This document shows positions 21,401-25,383 of a DNA stretch of 25,383 nt, in pieces. The position numbers were made by a program, and so were the translations under genes. Below the pieces are notes generated by a model. That model saw only the letters and a program-made list of their open reading frames with translations. It did not search any database and was not told the origin of the DNA. Each line of letters opens with the position of its first letter. Position 1 is the first letter of the stretch. The DNA comes from Elysia marginata (taxonomy: Eukaryota > Mollusca > Gastropoda > Plakobranchidae), in assembly GCA_019649035.1 (NCBI GenBank), contig BMAT01009173.1, positions 113,043-138,425 of the forward strand, given 5' to 3'.

Positions 21401-23387
21401 ACTCGTCTGAAGGTACACCACGAAGAGTTTTCCCAGAAAATTTAATTTGGTATAAAAATGCAGTGTTATTGGAGCTGTGGATGATAATTTTGCTCATGTT
21501 TTGCAGTGGGATTTTTTCTGTAATTTTTTATACCAATCATCACCTTGTTTCCAAAAAAAAACTTTTATTGAAAATTTTCAGCCCCCAACACAGATGGGAA
21601 CTCTGCGAGACGAGACTTCCTCAGCTATGCCTTGTCCTTAATGCGAAGTCACCACAGTGAGCACTCTGATTCTCTGCCTGTTATTGACATCACCGCACTG
21701 AAACACGCAGCGTACGTGTTCGATGCTCTCATCTACTACATGCGCACAACCCCTGACTCCGATGTCGAGGCGCTGAGGGATGGAGTATCGGTAGCCTCAA
21801 GCTCTTGGCAGGACACCGGAGATGATGATCATGATGATGACCTTCCCACCCGTGATGGCACCACTGGCAGCTCTGTCAATGCCTCAACTGGCAACAACAA
21901 CACACTCAGCGGGGAGGGCAGGGACAGTATGGATGGTGACAGTGAGAGTGGTGGACCCGGTGGAGTTGGTGCAGGAGATGGCAGGCTTGGGCGGAGACAC
22001 CCTTTTTTCCAGAGGTCTGACTCGACCATTTTCATGGGGTGCCCTCCTCCAGATCCTTTCCATACGCCGCTTGTTGAGGCATTGCCCTTGGCAGATCAGC
22101 CTCACCTTCTTCAGCCCAACGCCAGGAGAGAAGACTATTTTGGCATGGCAAAGCCTACTTTAGTGTTGCCAAAGTCGTCTTCAGAAGAGGGATCCATGTC
22201 GGCAGCAGCTTCATTCTCAGCTGCAGGTCATCAACTGCCCCTGAGCTTGTCTCTCTCTGTGCGAGGCTCAGAGCAGAACGAGAGATCTCAGTTAGCCCAG
22301 AGTTTGCGTAACGCAACCTTTCAACCAATTGTACCAGCTCCCGTAACAGGCAGCTCTGGTGTTGGCAACAACAGCAACATCCGAAGCAATGTCAGCAGCA
22401 GTAGTGTATCAGCACCGCAACCGTCTGCTCCTGTGGTAGCAGCTCCTGTAGCAGCTGTTTCATTGTCATCATCATCATCATCTTCTACATCAGCAGGAGC
22501 AGGGGCTGTGGATCTACGGTCAAGTGATATGTTCCCCCAAAGTGTGGCAGTGAATTTGTCCCTGTCTGCCCAGCAAGTTGTGACGACAGCCCCTCCCAGC
22601 ACCCTGTGTAACGTCAGTCTGCTTAACATCCCGCTGCCAGCAGACCCAGGCCCTTCACATCTCCAGCAACAGCAGTCTAGCCAAGTTAACCCAGCATTGA
22701 GTTACCAACAAGACAACAGTGGCGGAGCTAGACCTCAACCTCTTTTCCAGTCTGACTCTCATGTAGCAACACCCTCCTTTGCTGTCACCTTTGCCCTGCC
22801 CAACCGCTCCTCGTCCTCTTCCTCATCCCAGCTGTTGCTCAGCACCCCTCCTGCACATGTCCAGTCCCACCCTCACCCCCAACCTACTGCCAGTCAACTT
22901 GTTAGAGACACACTCTCAGCTTTTTCTGAGATAGCTACGTCCAGAGAGAGATTGCAGGCTTTGCCCTCTGAAGATCAAAACCCGCCTCTCCCTCCTAGTT
23001 CCACTAGTGGTGGCAACAACTTATTTCTAGAGGCTTCTCCATCTTTGCCCACAACAAACCCACCCTCATCATCTGTGCCAGCGCCGCCTCTGTCAAGCTA
23101 TCAGCTTCACAGTTTGCTAGCGGCCACCTCGTCATCACAGGCCGATAGCAACACGAGCAGCACGACACAGGCCAGTGTGATAGTCCACACAGCATCTGCT
23201 CCGTCTACAGCTAGTCATTTGACCCCAGGACTTCCTCCAGCCCCCCTCACACAAGGGAGACCAGCAGGGATGGAAGGTGTGGAGGAGAGTCAGCCACCCT
23301 TGAGGCCGAAAATCCACGTTGCTTTCTTGGCTTGGTCACAGAACCAGGCAGCAAACTCGTCTACCAGTGGATCTACAGCCTCACAAG
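1431..23387 (+). CDS. UBR5: UBR5 (EDD/hyd) E3 ubiquitin ligase, partial gene, 22 internal exons
   Basis: Joined exons: 1431-1549, 2465-2587, 2929-3037, 4284-4438, 4916-5116, 6497-6578, 7013-7150, 7857-7974, 8851-9014, 9655-9925, 10148-10493, 10874-11246, 12132-12258, 13377-13482, 14359-14525, 14979-15159, 15370-15549, 16250-16382, 18203-18700, 19846-20105, 20962-21208, 21582-23387. Every junction is GT-AG, phases agree throughout, and the total is 5,904 nt. The translation is collinear with animal UBR5: small beta-barrels, UBR box (about residues 596-662 of the fragment), helical scaffold, acidic linker, and the [14 protein letters not shown] block. By family knowledge UBR5 is a large, mostly nuclear ligase (about 2,800 residues in human) that recognises N-degrons through the UBR box, binds PAM2 peptides through its MLLE domain and transfers ubiquitin through a C-terminal HECT cysteine. 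UBA, RCC1-like propeller, MLLE and HECT exons are not in the window. Exact splice sites are inferred by eye; the family assignment is secure. Confidence 0.96.
1904..2075. mobile_element. Mariner/pogo-like MITE, TA target site
   Basis: The left end is TA|CAGTGGAACTG and the right end GGGGTTCCTTTG|TA. The right end reverse-complements to CAAAGGAACCCC, giving an imperfect inverted repeat with a TA duplication. Internal copies of aataaagacc and ggtctttatt add further inverted symmetry. At 172 bp with no ORF, it is consistent with a non-autonomous Tc1/mariner or pogo-type element. Confidence 0.5.
2465..2587 (+). CDS. UBR5: UBR5 exon 2: small beta-barrel, LLQDCRLL motif
   Basis: The acceptor is tcactag and the donor is gtg|gtaaat, phase 0 at both ends. 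It opens with [10 protein letters not shown], continuing GKVLK of the previous exon, and ends with [17 protein letters not shown], a strongly conserved UBR5 stretch. The segment between the two motifs is Asp/Ser-rich, as in vertebrate UBR5. Confidence 0.93.
2588..2928. other. UBR5 intron, no features
   Basis: AT-rich intron between exons 2 and 3. I see no repeat, RNA or further exon in it. Confidence 0.6.
2929..3037 (+). CDS. UBR5: UBR5 exon 3: VKTTGAP...PDCF segment
   Basis: The acceptor is tgtttcag and the donor is gacg|gtaaag, phase 0 to 1. It encodes [13 protein letters not shown] and ends TVDVDG across the junction, matching the UBR5 VKTGGTPKVPDCF block. A short intron of 341 nt separates it from exon 2. 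Confidence 0.92.
3038..4283. other. UBR5 intron, AT-rich, no clear element
   Basis: A 1.2-kb intron with many T-runs and one T/G homopolymer patch near 4020-4058. A gcaataactcaag string near 3382 resembles motifs frequent in molluscan intergenic DNA, but I cannot define an element around it. Confidence 0.5.
4284..4438 (+). CDS. UBR5: UBR5 exon 4: second barrel, [10 protein letters not shown] motif
   Basis: The acceptor is gatgaaaag and the donor is acg|gttagt, phase 1 to 0. It encodes [18 protein letters not shown], then STGKLD, then [10 protein letters not shown], collinear with the human block ending FPTSSIAFLG. The acceptor has a weak pyrimidine tract; the reading frame and the homology fix it. 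Confidence 0.9.
4439..4915. other. UBR5 intron, no features
   Basis: AT-rich sequence between exons 4 and 5. Nothing beyond the splice signals is recognisable. Confidence 0.6.
4916..5116 (+). CDS. UBR5: UBR5 exon 5: [15 protein letters not shown] block
   Basis: The acceptor is ctcctccag and the donor is aag|gtttgt, phase 0 at both ends. The [17 protein letters not shown] stretch and [11 protein letters not shown] are almost identical to vertebrate UBR5, and the exon ends ALVIALTVK. This is among the best-conserved exons in the window. Confidence 0.96.
5117..5759. other. Upstream part of UBR5 intron 5, no features
   Basis: The open frames here are AT-rich chance frames without recognisable similarity. 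The truncated LINE begins at its 3' end. Confidence 0.5.
5760..6232 (+). pseudogene. LINE ORF2 C-terminal fragment
   Basis: About 157 codons downstream of the reverse transcriptase domain, starting at [10 protein letters not shown] and ending at a TAG stop. The frame is intact over its length, which suggests a fairly young insertion, but it lacks all catalytic motifs (no FxDD box). It lies in a UBR5 intron and is not a host exon. Confidence 0.8.
6299..6412 (+). repeat. Tandem duplication in LINE 3' UTR
   Basis: Two diverged copies begin gtacctaagtatg and end in gtatgtaaagc(a/g)cctrgagc, at 6299-6342 and 6367-6412. Only the second is followed by the ggcgctatataaa end and the TTA repeats. Confidence 0.7.
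6497..6578 (+). CDS. UBR5: UBR5 exon 6: [12 protein letters not shown] helix
   Basis: The acceptor is atgtttcag and the donor is gcga|gtaagt, phase 0 to 1. It encodes [12 protein letters not shown] followed by a helical, Glu-rich end, matching the human KQTLMQHILRCD region. At 82 nt it is the smallest exon here. A LINE 3' tail ends only 17 nt upstream of it, so part of its upstream splicing signal is probably LINE-derived. Confidence 0.88.
6579..7012. other. UBR5 intron, no features
   Basis: AT-rich sequence between exons 6 and 7 with no recognisable repeat. Confidence 0.6.
7013..7150 (+). CDS. UBR5: UBR5 exon 7: [12 protein letters not shown] motif
   Basis: The acceptor is tttttcacag and the donor is aacg|gtacgc, phase 1 at both ends. 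[15 protein letters not shown] and SNKE match the UBR5 block [15 protein letters not shown] closely. The Gly/Ser-rich start replaces a more helical stretch in vertebrates. Confidence 0.94.
7505..7795 (-). mobile_element. tRNA-derived SINE, minus strand (candidate)
   Basis: On the minus strand a tRNA-like head runs from about 7793 down to 7715. It has gcagtctagcaatagact (A-box region) and ccgggttcaagcc (B box, matching GGTTCRANNCC). About 200 bp of unrelated body and an A/T-rich end follow near 7500. I recognise no anticodon arm of a functional tRNA, and no second copy of this family is in the window, so the ends are approximate. It differs from the plus-strand SINE family found elsewhere here. 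Confidence 0.45.
7857..7974 (+). CDS. UBR5: UBR5 exon 8: [11 protein letters not shown] helix, with tandem donors
   Basis: The acceptor is atgctgcag, entered in phase 1. It encodes [19 protein letters not shown] followed by SSDSAGSR, matching the human SAVEAIANAISVVSS helix and its Ser-rich tail. Two donors are possible: gag|gtatgt after 7974 and aag|gtaaaa after 7986. Both give phase 2. The upstream one reads SRSMSMRDL into exon 9, closest to human SRSLRLREM, so it is preferred. Confidence 0.88.
7975..8850. other. UBR5 intron with an unassigned 112-codon open frame
   Basis: It contains the alternative donor of exon 8 at 7987. A 112-codon + strand open frame spans 8025-8363 with a basic C-terminus. 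I recognise no domain in it, no splice junction joins it to UBR5, and it is AT-rich like its surroundings, so I do not call it a gene. Confidence 0.5.
8851..9014 (+). CDS. UBR5: UBR5 exon 9: [16 protein letters not shown]
   Basis: The acceptor is gtccctcgcag and the donor is ttct|gtaagt (consensus), phase 2 to 1. The basic, Ala-rich helix [16 protein letters not shown] matches human LREMMRRSLRAAG, and [11 protein letters not shown] matches the Pro-rich SWVPDPP region. The linker between them is poorly conserved. Confidence 0.92.
9015..9654. other. UBR5 intron, no features
   Basis: Only short purine-rich (gagagagag near 9280) and A-rich runs are visible. Confidence 0.6.
9655..9925 (+). CDS. 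UBR5: UBR5 exon 10: Ser/Gly linker then [10 protein letters not shown] helix
   Basis: The acceptor is atatcccag and the donor is ccaa|gtgagt, phase 1 to 2. The first half is a disordered Ser/Gly/Ala linker. The second half, [18 protein letters not shown] then [13 protein letters not shown], aligns with human KANAHFILKLLCDSVVLQPYLRELLSAK. Codons are markedly GC-rich against the AT-rich flanking introns. Confidence 0.94.
10148..10493 (+). CDS. UBR5: UBR5 exon 11: [12 protein letters not shown] and first part of UBR box
   Basis: The acceptor is atttccccag and the donor is cag|gtatgc, phase 2 to 0. It encodes [16 protein letters not shown], an Ala/Ser linker, and then [16 protein letters not shown], the opening of the UBR zinc box with its first cysteine. 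The box continues directly in exon 12 (DIFECKTCG). Confidence 0.96.
10494..10873. other. UBR5 intron splitting the UBR box
   Basis: A 380-nt phase-0 intron inserted between HINQ and DIFEC of the zinc box. The open frame of exon 11 continues about 50 codons into it by chance. No repeat is seen. Confidence 0.6.
10874..11246 (+). CDS. UBR5: UBR5 exon 12: UBR-type zinc finger (N-degron binding)
   Basis: The acceptor is ctttaccag and the donor is attg|gttagt, phase 0 to 1. It carries [25 protein letters not shown] and [11 protein letters not shown], the Cys/His pattern of the UBR box, nearly identical to human UBR5. By family knowledge this fold binds zinc and recognises type 1 (basic) N-terminal residues. 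PNSRGE and [11 protein letters not shown] follow, then a Gly/Arg-rich tail that is not conserved. A SINE begins within about six bases of the donor, so the intronic half of this splice site abuts mobile DNA. Confidence 0.97.
11249..11544 (+). mobile_element. tRNA-derived SINE, copy 1
   Basis: The head carries ctggcctagcggtaaagac (A box) and aggttcgatcccgggcc (B box). A body shared with copies 2 and 3 follows (ctgatccgtctggtgtctgg, tggtcggcccggtgtcagga, ttgtcccaag), then gagacgttaaaattcaaac and a (CAAT)n tail. The 5' end abuts the exon 12 donor, with the first clearly homologous bases at about 11251. No flanking duplication is evident. Non-coding. The architecture (tRNA head, conserved body, LINE-like tail) is that of a SINE; similar elements, such as V-SINE relatives, are known in molluscs, but I cannot confirm the family. 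Confidence 0.85.
11623..11897. mobile_element. MITE of CAGGGATGCAAGT family, copy A
   Basis: A 275-bp element starting CAGGGATGCAAGT and ending ACTTGCATCCCTG, a perfect 13-bp terminal inverted repeat. It is flanked by AAAAAA on both sides (11617-11622 and 11898-11903), compatible with a 6-bp duplication though low in complexity. No ORF of transposase type. A homologue of similar length (copy B) lies in the next intron. Confidence 0.8.
11904..12131. other. Remainder of UBR5 intron 12
   Basis: Ordinary AT-rich intron sequence between MITE copy A and the acceptor of exon 13. Confidence 0.5.
12132..12258 (+). CDS. UBR5: UBR5 exon 13: HDLEPPRF block
   Basis: The acceptor is tatctctccag and the donor is acggg|gtatgg, phase 1 to 2. 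[11 protein letters not shown] and [15 protein letters not shown] match human [11 protein letters not shown] and ALERVLQDWNALKSM. If the donor were skipped the frame would continue for about 20 codons to a stop, which argues for splicing here. Confidence 0.93.
12503..12737. mobile_element. Candidate MITE with CAGGGACG end
   Basis: The left end is CAGGGACGTAGTCTTTTTTG. The right end aaaatgcatccttg reverse-complements to CAAGGATGCATTTT, so about 12 of 16 terminal positions pair. The flanks AATAGAT (12496-12502) and AATGGAT (12738-12744) differ at one position. At 235 bp and non-coding, it looks like an older relative of the CAGGGATG elements beside it. Confidence 0.4.
12779..13060. mobile_element. 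MITE of CAGGGATGCAAGT family, copy B
   Basis: A 282-bp homologue of copy A. The left end CAGGGATGCAAGTTTT is intact; the right end gcttacattcctg is diverged from ACTTGCATCCCTG. Internal landmarks shared with A include ttttctttagc, aggaaaat, and tatggg(a/c)agc. The flanks ttttta and gtttta differ by one base. Older than copy A by its worn terminus. Confidence 0.72.
13061..13376. other. Remainder of UBR5 intron 13
   Basis: It contains a poly-T run of 23 bases (13233-13255) and A-rich stretches; no further element is seen before the acceptor of exon 14. Confidence 0.5.
13377..13482 (+). CDS. UBR5: UBR5 exon 14: [16 protein letters not shown]
   Basis: The acceptor is atttttttcag and the donor is gag|gtaagg, phase 2 to 0. 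It encodes [16 protein letters not shown] and FTHCLLVRC, collinear with human EEQVYLNQQSGTIRLD and FTHCLIVKC. This is one of the clearest matches outside the UBR box. Confidence 0.96.
13947..14255. mobile_element. TA-flanked MITE-like element containing a nested LINE tail
   Basis: The left end is TA|CAGTTGAACCTG and the right end TTTCACTG|TA (reverse complement CAGTGAAATTCA). CAGT termini at TA sites are usual for Tc1/mariner-pogo MITEs. The centre (about 13992-14165) is a minus-strand LINE 3' end, so the element looks interrupted. The inverted-repeat match beyond the first few bases is loose, and the call rests mainly on the TA-CAGT...ACTG-TA arrangement. Confidence 0.4.
13992..14165 (-). 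mobile_element. L2/CR1-type LINE 3' end, minus strand
   Basis: Read on the minus strand it ends ggcgccactgagc...ttaggcgctctataaataaa followed by (TTA)n. This is the same stem-plus-trinucleotide-repeat architecture as the LINE at 5760-6479, but a different sequence and so probably a different subfamily. No coding sequence remains; the 5' limit is approximate. Confidence 0.6.
14359..14525 (+). CDS. UBR5: UBR5 exon 15: LDTLLTTL and [10 protein letters not shown] helices
   Basis: The acceptor is tctgtctag and the donor is agaag|gtttgt, phase 0 to 2. [15 protein letters not shown] and [14 protein letters not shown] match human LLDTLLGTLVKELQN and [14 protein letters not shown]. The exon ends in a basic SSKK stretch shared with vertebrates. 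Its first codon is ATG, but homology continues on both sides, so it is not a start. Confidence 0.95.
14526..14978. other. UBR5 intron, no features
   Basis: AT-rich sequence between exons 15 and 16; no repeat or exon is recognised. Confidence 0.6.
14979..15159 (+). CDS. UBR5: UBR5 exon 16: VEELC...[14 protein letters not shown]
   Basis: The acceptor is ttttaccag and the donor is cag|gtgaga, phase 2 to 0. It encodes [17 protein letters not shown] and [16 protein letters not shown], almost identical to vertebrate UBR5, a conserved helical part of the scaffold. Confidence 0.97.
15370..15549 (+). CDS. UBR5: UBR5 exon 17: GSEELF...PLPPRPSS linker
   Basis: The acceptor is cctttctag and the donor is gag|gtacat, phase 0 at both ends. 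[17 protein letters not shown] matches human [17 protein letters not shown]. After that it becomes a His/Pro/Ser-rich disordered linker ending VDIEE, which joins VEVVE of exon 18 as in human. Confidence 0.95.
15550..16249. other. UBR5 intron with a GC-rich basic-coding patch
   Basis: Most of it is AT-rich. Between about 15691 and 15769 a GC-rich island reads in one frame as a Lys/Arg/Ser-rich peptide ([12 protein letters not shown], then [10 protein letters not shown]). It has no counterpart in UBR5, and candidate splice sites (ataag before it, aaat|gtaaac after) would give 79 nt, which breaks the frame between the phase-0 ends of exons 17 and 18. Not annotated as an exon. Confidence 0.4.
16250..16382 (+). 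CDS. UBR5: UBR5 exon 18: acidic Asp/Glu/Gln linker
   Basis: The acceptor is cattcccag and the donor is gatg|gtaact, phase 0 to 1. It encodes [15 protein letters not shown] followed by an Asp/Arg/Gln/Pro-rich stretch ending DPEDG, in the position of the acidic His/Glu/Asp linker of vertebrate UBR5. Only VEVVE is conserved at residue level. Its last roughly 20 nt and its donor are repeated three more times downstream at a 123-124-bp period (the SINE interrupts the array). Reading past the donor meets a stop after about 13 codons. Confidence 0.87.
16361..17072 (+). repeat. Four-unit tandem duplication (period about 124 bp) of the exon 18 donor region
   Basis: Unit 1 includes the end of exon 18 and its donor (gatg|gtaact, 16383). 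Unit 2 repeats it exactly 124 bp later (donor-like site 16507) with one difference over 117 bp. Unit 3 resumes after SINE copy 2 (site 16948). Unit 4 is diverged (site 17071, there with the consensus gtaagt). Divergence increases downstream, so the unit 1-2 duplication is recent. Each of units 2 and 3 keeps cccag|aagatg|gtaact, formally a 6-nt exon between AG and GT. Confidence 0.9.
16621..16923 (+). mobile_element. tRNA-derived SINE, copy 2
   Basis: The head has tgtggcctagcggtaagac and gtggttcgatcc. The body and the gagacgttaaaattcaaac tail are the same as copies 1 and 3, followed by an acgtaacctaac terminus. It inserted between units 2 and 3 of the tandem array. The flanks ctcttccaactgac (16607-16620) and ctcttccacctcac (16924-16937) form a 14-bp target-site duplication with two mismatches. 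Because the insertion splits the array, it is younger than the older units. Confidence 0.88.
17073..18202. other. Remainder of UBR5 intron 18
   Basis: AT-rich. Near 17220-17350 there are several variants of the string (a/g)atctaga, a weak local repetition. No exon or defined element is recognised before the acceptor at 18202. Confidence 0.5.
18203..18700 (+). CDS. UBR5: UBR5 exon 19: [16 protein letters not shown] and polyGlu tract
   Basis: The acceptor is gttctctag and the donor is gcag|gtaatc, phase 1 at both ends. [15 protein letters not shown] and TAGSDAG match human SDSESNHSNQDN and TAGSEAG. An uninterrupted run of ten Glu follows (near 18397-18426), then [10 protein letters not shown] and [10 protein letters not shown] (human APRSMQWAVR). 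The 3' third is Gly/Ser/Thr-rich and disordered. The last 15 bases recur exactly at 19302-19316 in the next intron. Confidence 0.94.
18905..19301. mobile_element. Relict of CAGGGATGCAAGT MITE family, copy C (tentative)
   Basis: The left end catgattgcaagtttt resembles CAGGGATGCAAGTTTT, with a matching gtaggagttttta following. The right end aaatttcctgctttttg then gtaagttgtttgcatgcctg resembles the end of copy B. At about 397 bp it is longer than A and B, so it may contain extra sequence. No flanking duplication is visible. Confidence 0.4.
19317..19845. other. Remainder of UBR5 intron 19
   Basis: AT-rich with no recognised element. The open frame entering exon 20 from 19749 is chance extension of the exon frame. 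Confidence 0.5.
19846..20105 (+). CDS. UBR5: UBR5 exon 20: YMDPSTLRR...[16 protein letters not shown]
   Basis: The acceptor is cacacacaag and the donor is cag|gtgaga, phase 1 to 0. [11 protein letters not shown] matches human LIYIDPSNLRR, and [18 protein letters not shown] matches SSLARAYSIVIRQISDLM. The acceptor lacks a strong pyrimidine tract (acacacaag). The nearby gtag at 19852 would break the frame, so 19846 is preferred. Confidence 0.93.
20106..20961. other. UBR5 intron, no features
   Basis: AT-rich sequence between exons 20 and 21. A minus-strand open frame over 19896-20363 is mostly a shadow of exon 20. Confidence 0.6.
20962..21208 (+). CDS. UBR5: UBR5 exon 21: [14 protein letters not shown]
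   Basis: The acceptor is tatacctag and the donor is ctag|gtaagg, phase 0 to 1. It encodes [19 protein letters not shown] then [12 protein letters not shown] and HPLHAS, matching human [25 protein letters not shown] and HPLHAS. A Pro/Glu/Arg-rich stretch follows ([12 protein letters not shown], human RERMTAREEA). Confidence 0.95.
21209..21581. other. UBR5 intron, no features
   Basis: AT-rich sequence between exons 21 and 22; nothing recognised. Confidence 0.6.
21582..23387 (+). CDS. UBR5: UBR5 exon 22: conserved [14 protein letters not shown] block plus long Ser/Pro-rich linker
   Basis: The acceptor is aaattttcag and the donor is caag|gtaggc, phase 1 at both ends; without the donor the frame runs to a stop at 23467. 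[21 protein letters not shown] and [14 protein letters not shown] open the exon (human [33 protein letters not shown]). An acidic Gly/Asp linker follows, then HPFFQRSDS through REDYFG (21998-22144), nearly invariant in animals. The remaining roughly 414 codons are Ser, Pro, Thr, Ala and Gln-rich without recognisable domains, including a TCA-repeat Ser tract near 22466. The same position in human is much shorter, so this linker before MLLE/HECT is expanded. Confidence 0.93.
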
Positions 23388-24839
23388 GTAGGCAAACACT
23401 TGCGTCCACTTGTATTGCAGCCAGAGCTATTGATTTGAATACTTCCAAACATCAAAAATTGCATTGAATTAGCACAACTTTTTGGAAAGATATTAGAAGT
23501 GCTTTTGATTTTACTTATATAGAGAAAAAGATGAAAAAAAATCTTTTTTTTATTTTTTGAAAGACGTTTTCTTAAACTAAAATTGATGACACCCTACTTG
23601 CTGGTTGTGAGATATAACTGCTCTAAAATCCTTGTACCCAGTATGATTAACACTTTCAAAAGCAGTTTTCTCACTTAGGACCTTTGTTTTCAGATTAAGT
23701 ATGTATCCATGTCTAATAACTAATATAGTGTCTTTGTCTTGCAACCAGTCAAAATGAGTCTTGAGTCGAAATCGGAGGGTAGTCTGATATTGGTGTCACA
23801 GAAAAGCTTATTTTCCCTACTTAAAAAAAAAAAAACAACCCAGAAAAGTTCTATCATGCTTCTGTATGAAGCTATCTATATAGCCATTTGAAGTGGATAG
23901 GGTTAGGTCTTGTGAAATTTCATAAAAGGGAGAAAATAGTATTTAAAGTTTAAACGATTATAAAGGTTTTGAGACCTTAGCAACCAAACCAGCTATAGTT
24001 AAACACATAAAACATGATATTTTAACATGAAATATGTGTGAAAATTGTTTAGAAATGGTTTTAGCGTCAATATGTAATATAAAGAAATTTGACTTCTGAA
24101 CACCCACTAAACTTTAAAAGCCTATATCTCAAAACAAAGCCATTCTTATGACTTATGACTCATTTGAACAGAATTTGAGACATGTAATTTTTTTTAAGAA
24201 CTTTTAAAAATTTCATTTGACATGTCTATAGTGAAAGCGAAATGGAGCAATTTGAAATTATTTGATTTAACTACATCTTAGCTATACATACTGCCTTGTA
24301 CTGGTATGTTAATTTAATATTTTTTTATTCATTGAAAGGCAATATGGCCAATTTTTCTTTGAAATATTAAATTTAAAACTAAGTCATATGTGCCAACTAA
24401 AAAAAAATCAGCTAAAATTCAGCAGTTGCTGAAAGCTTACTTCTGAAACTGGCACCTATGCTAAATGCAAGATAATCTTTTTTCTTTATCAAGTAGTTGG
24501 AAAACACTTTGTACATTCAATTCATTGTTCAAACCAATGTTTTTGGTAAAAAGTCTAAAATGAAGCTGGATCTATAAATGATCAAGGCAACTGGCCCATA
24601 TCTATGGTCTGTTTAATAGCCCCTAACATATCTTATCTTTAGAGTTTTTAAGATGTACAGTCAACTCTGCTTTAGTTAATCCCCAGGGGGCATTACCAAT
24701 AACTGTAAAAACTAAAATTGACTTTTGTGGAAAATCAAGTTATTTACAAGCCATATTATATGTGAGATGGTGTGGGAACATCAGGCTCATGTCGGAATTA
24801 AGCCTACTGAGTTACTAAAATTTTCATATCCCATGCCCT
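23388..24839. other. Downstream UBR5 intron, partial
   Basis: No MLLE or HECT coding sequence is visible, so the next exon lies beyond the window. The string tacagtcaactctgc near 24656 resembles the end of a mariner/pogo MITE, but I could not pair it with a second terminus. Otherwise AT-rich. Confidence 0.55.
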
Positions 24840-24851
24840 TCAAGAGGTTGA

Positions 24852-25182
24852 GACCGGCTCTGTGGCCTAGCAGTAAGACACTCGCTCTGAGATCGGGAGG
24901 TGCGTGGTTCGATCCAGGCCGAGTCATACCAAGGACTTTAAAATTGGTATTAGCAGCTGATCCGCCTAGTGTCTGGCATTATGGATTTAGTGCTAAGTCT
25001 GGTCGGCCCGGTGTCAGGATAATCATAATGTGACTGAGTTTGGTGTGTGCAAGCGCTCCTCACATCACAATGTGGCAGAACGCATTCTATTGTCCCAAGG
25101 GCCGTCTCTGATATCACCTTGTAGTTGAAAAGAGATGTCAAACAACCAAAGAGATGTTAAATTCAAACAACCAACCAACCAA
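24852..25182 (+). mobile_element. tRNA-derived SINE, copy 3, with perfect TSD
   Basis: It starts gaccggctctgtggcctagc, has B box gtggttcgatcc and the same body as copies 1 and 2. The tail is partly duplicated: gagatgtcaaacaacc then gagatgttaaattcaaac, ending in (CCAA)n. It is bounded by TCAAGAGGTTGA on both sides (24840-24851 and 25183-25194), a perfect 12-bp target-site duplication. This copy therefore defines the ends of the family and is probably the youngest insertion of the three. Confidence 0.93.
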
Positions 25183-25194
25183 TCAAGAGGTTGA

Positions 25195-25383
25195 AAAAAA
25201 ATTACAGCACAAGCTTTTCTTTAACCTGACATATTGATGGCAGGCACATCAGAAACAAGAAACAATAGTTGGACATTATAAAACAAAATTTTTTTTTATT
25301 TATTGTAAAGGCTCTAACTCAAAACGTGTCTGAACCACTTATGTCTGATTTGCCCTGGCCACTTCACATATAACTGTCTTTAT
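25195..25383. other. End of window, intron
   Basis: AT-rich intron sequence with a poly-T run near 25288; no feature is recognised. Confidence 0.5.

Noticed and set aside
22321-22629. Minus-strand open frames across exon 22
   Set aside because: They mirror the low-complexity Ser/Ala coding of exon 22 on the other strand.
1-25383. A novel multi-gene system, CRISPR array, phage or prokaryotic operon
   Set aside because: All confident coding sequence belongs to one spliced eukaryotic gene; no regularly spaced repeats or compact gene clusters are present.

Overview
This window is an internal, intron-rich slice of one animal nuclear gene on the + strand. It is a UBR5 (EDD/hyperplastic discs) HECT-type E3 ubiquitin ligase. 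I place 22 coding exons between 1431 and 23387, joined by GT-AG introns in consistent phase, giving about 1,967 in-frame codons with no internal stop. The gene is open at both ends. The N-terminal UBA and RCC1-like propeller exons would lie upstream. The MLLE (PABC) and HECT exons would lie downstream; none of their sequence is visible. The most diagnostic piece is the UBR-type zinc box, split across exons 11 and 12.

The organism is an invertebrate, most likely a mollusc and perhaps a gastropod. The grounds are the degree of divergence from vertebrate UBR5, AT-rich introns of about 0.2-2 kb, and the style of the tRNA-headed SINEs and CAGGG-ended MITEs. The species cannot be named from sequence alone.

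Layout: 1-1430 is upstream intron with transposon debris. 1431-5116 (exons 1-5) encodes the small beta-barrel region that follows the propeller. 6497-10493 (exons 6-11) encodes a mostly helical region with disordered Ser/Gly linkers. 10874-11246 (exon 12) carries most of the UBR box. 12132-15549 (exons 13-17) encodes a conserved helical scaffold. 16250-18700 (exons 18-19) encodes an acidic, Ser-rich disordered linker. 19846-21208 (exons 20-21) returns to conserved helical sequence. 21582-23387 (exon 22) holds a conserved block followed by about 414 codons of Ser/Pro/Thr/Gln-rich low complexity. 23388-25383 is intron.

The introns carry the mobile-element content: three copies of one tRNA-derived SINE (two with convincing target-site duplications), a 5'-truncated L2/CR1-type LINE, a minus-strand LINE tail nested in a MITE, several small inverted-repeat elements beginning CAGGGAYG (some with 6-bp flanking repeats), and a minus-strand tRNA-like SINE. 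Three insertions or duplications sit directly on splice sites: a SINE at the donor of exon 12, a LINE tail at the acceptor of exon 6, and a 124-bp tandem duplication that copies the donor of exon 18. I see no operon, CRISPR array, phage or other prokaryotic system. The gene itself is well known; the novelty, if any, is in these splice-site rearrangements and the repeat families.
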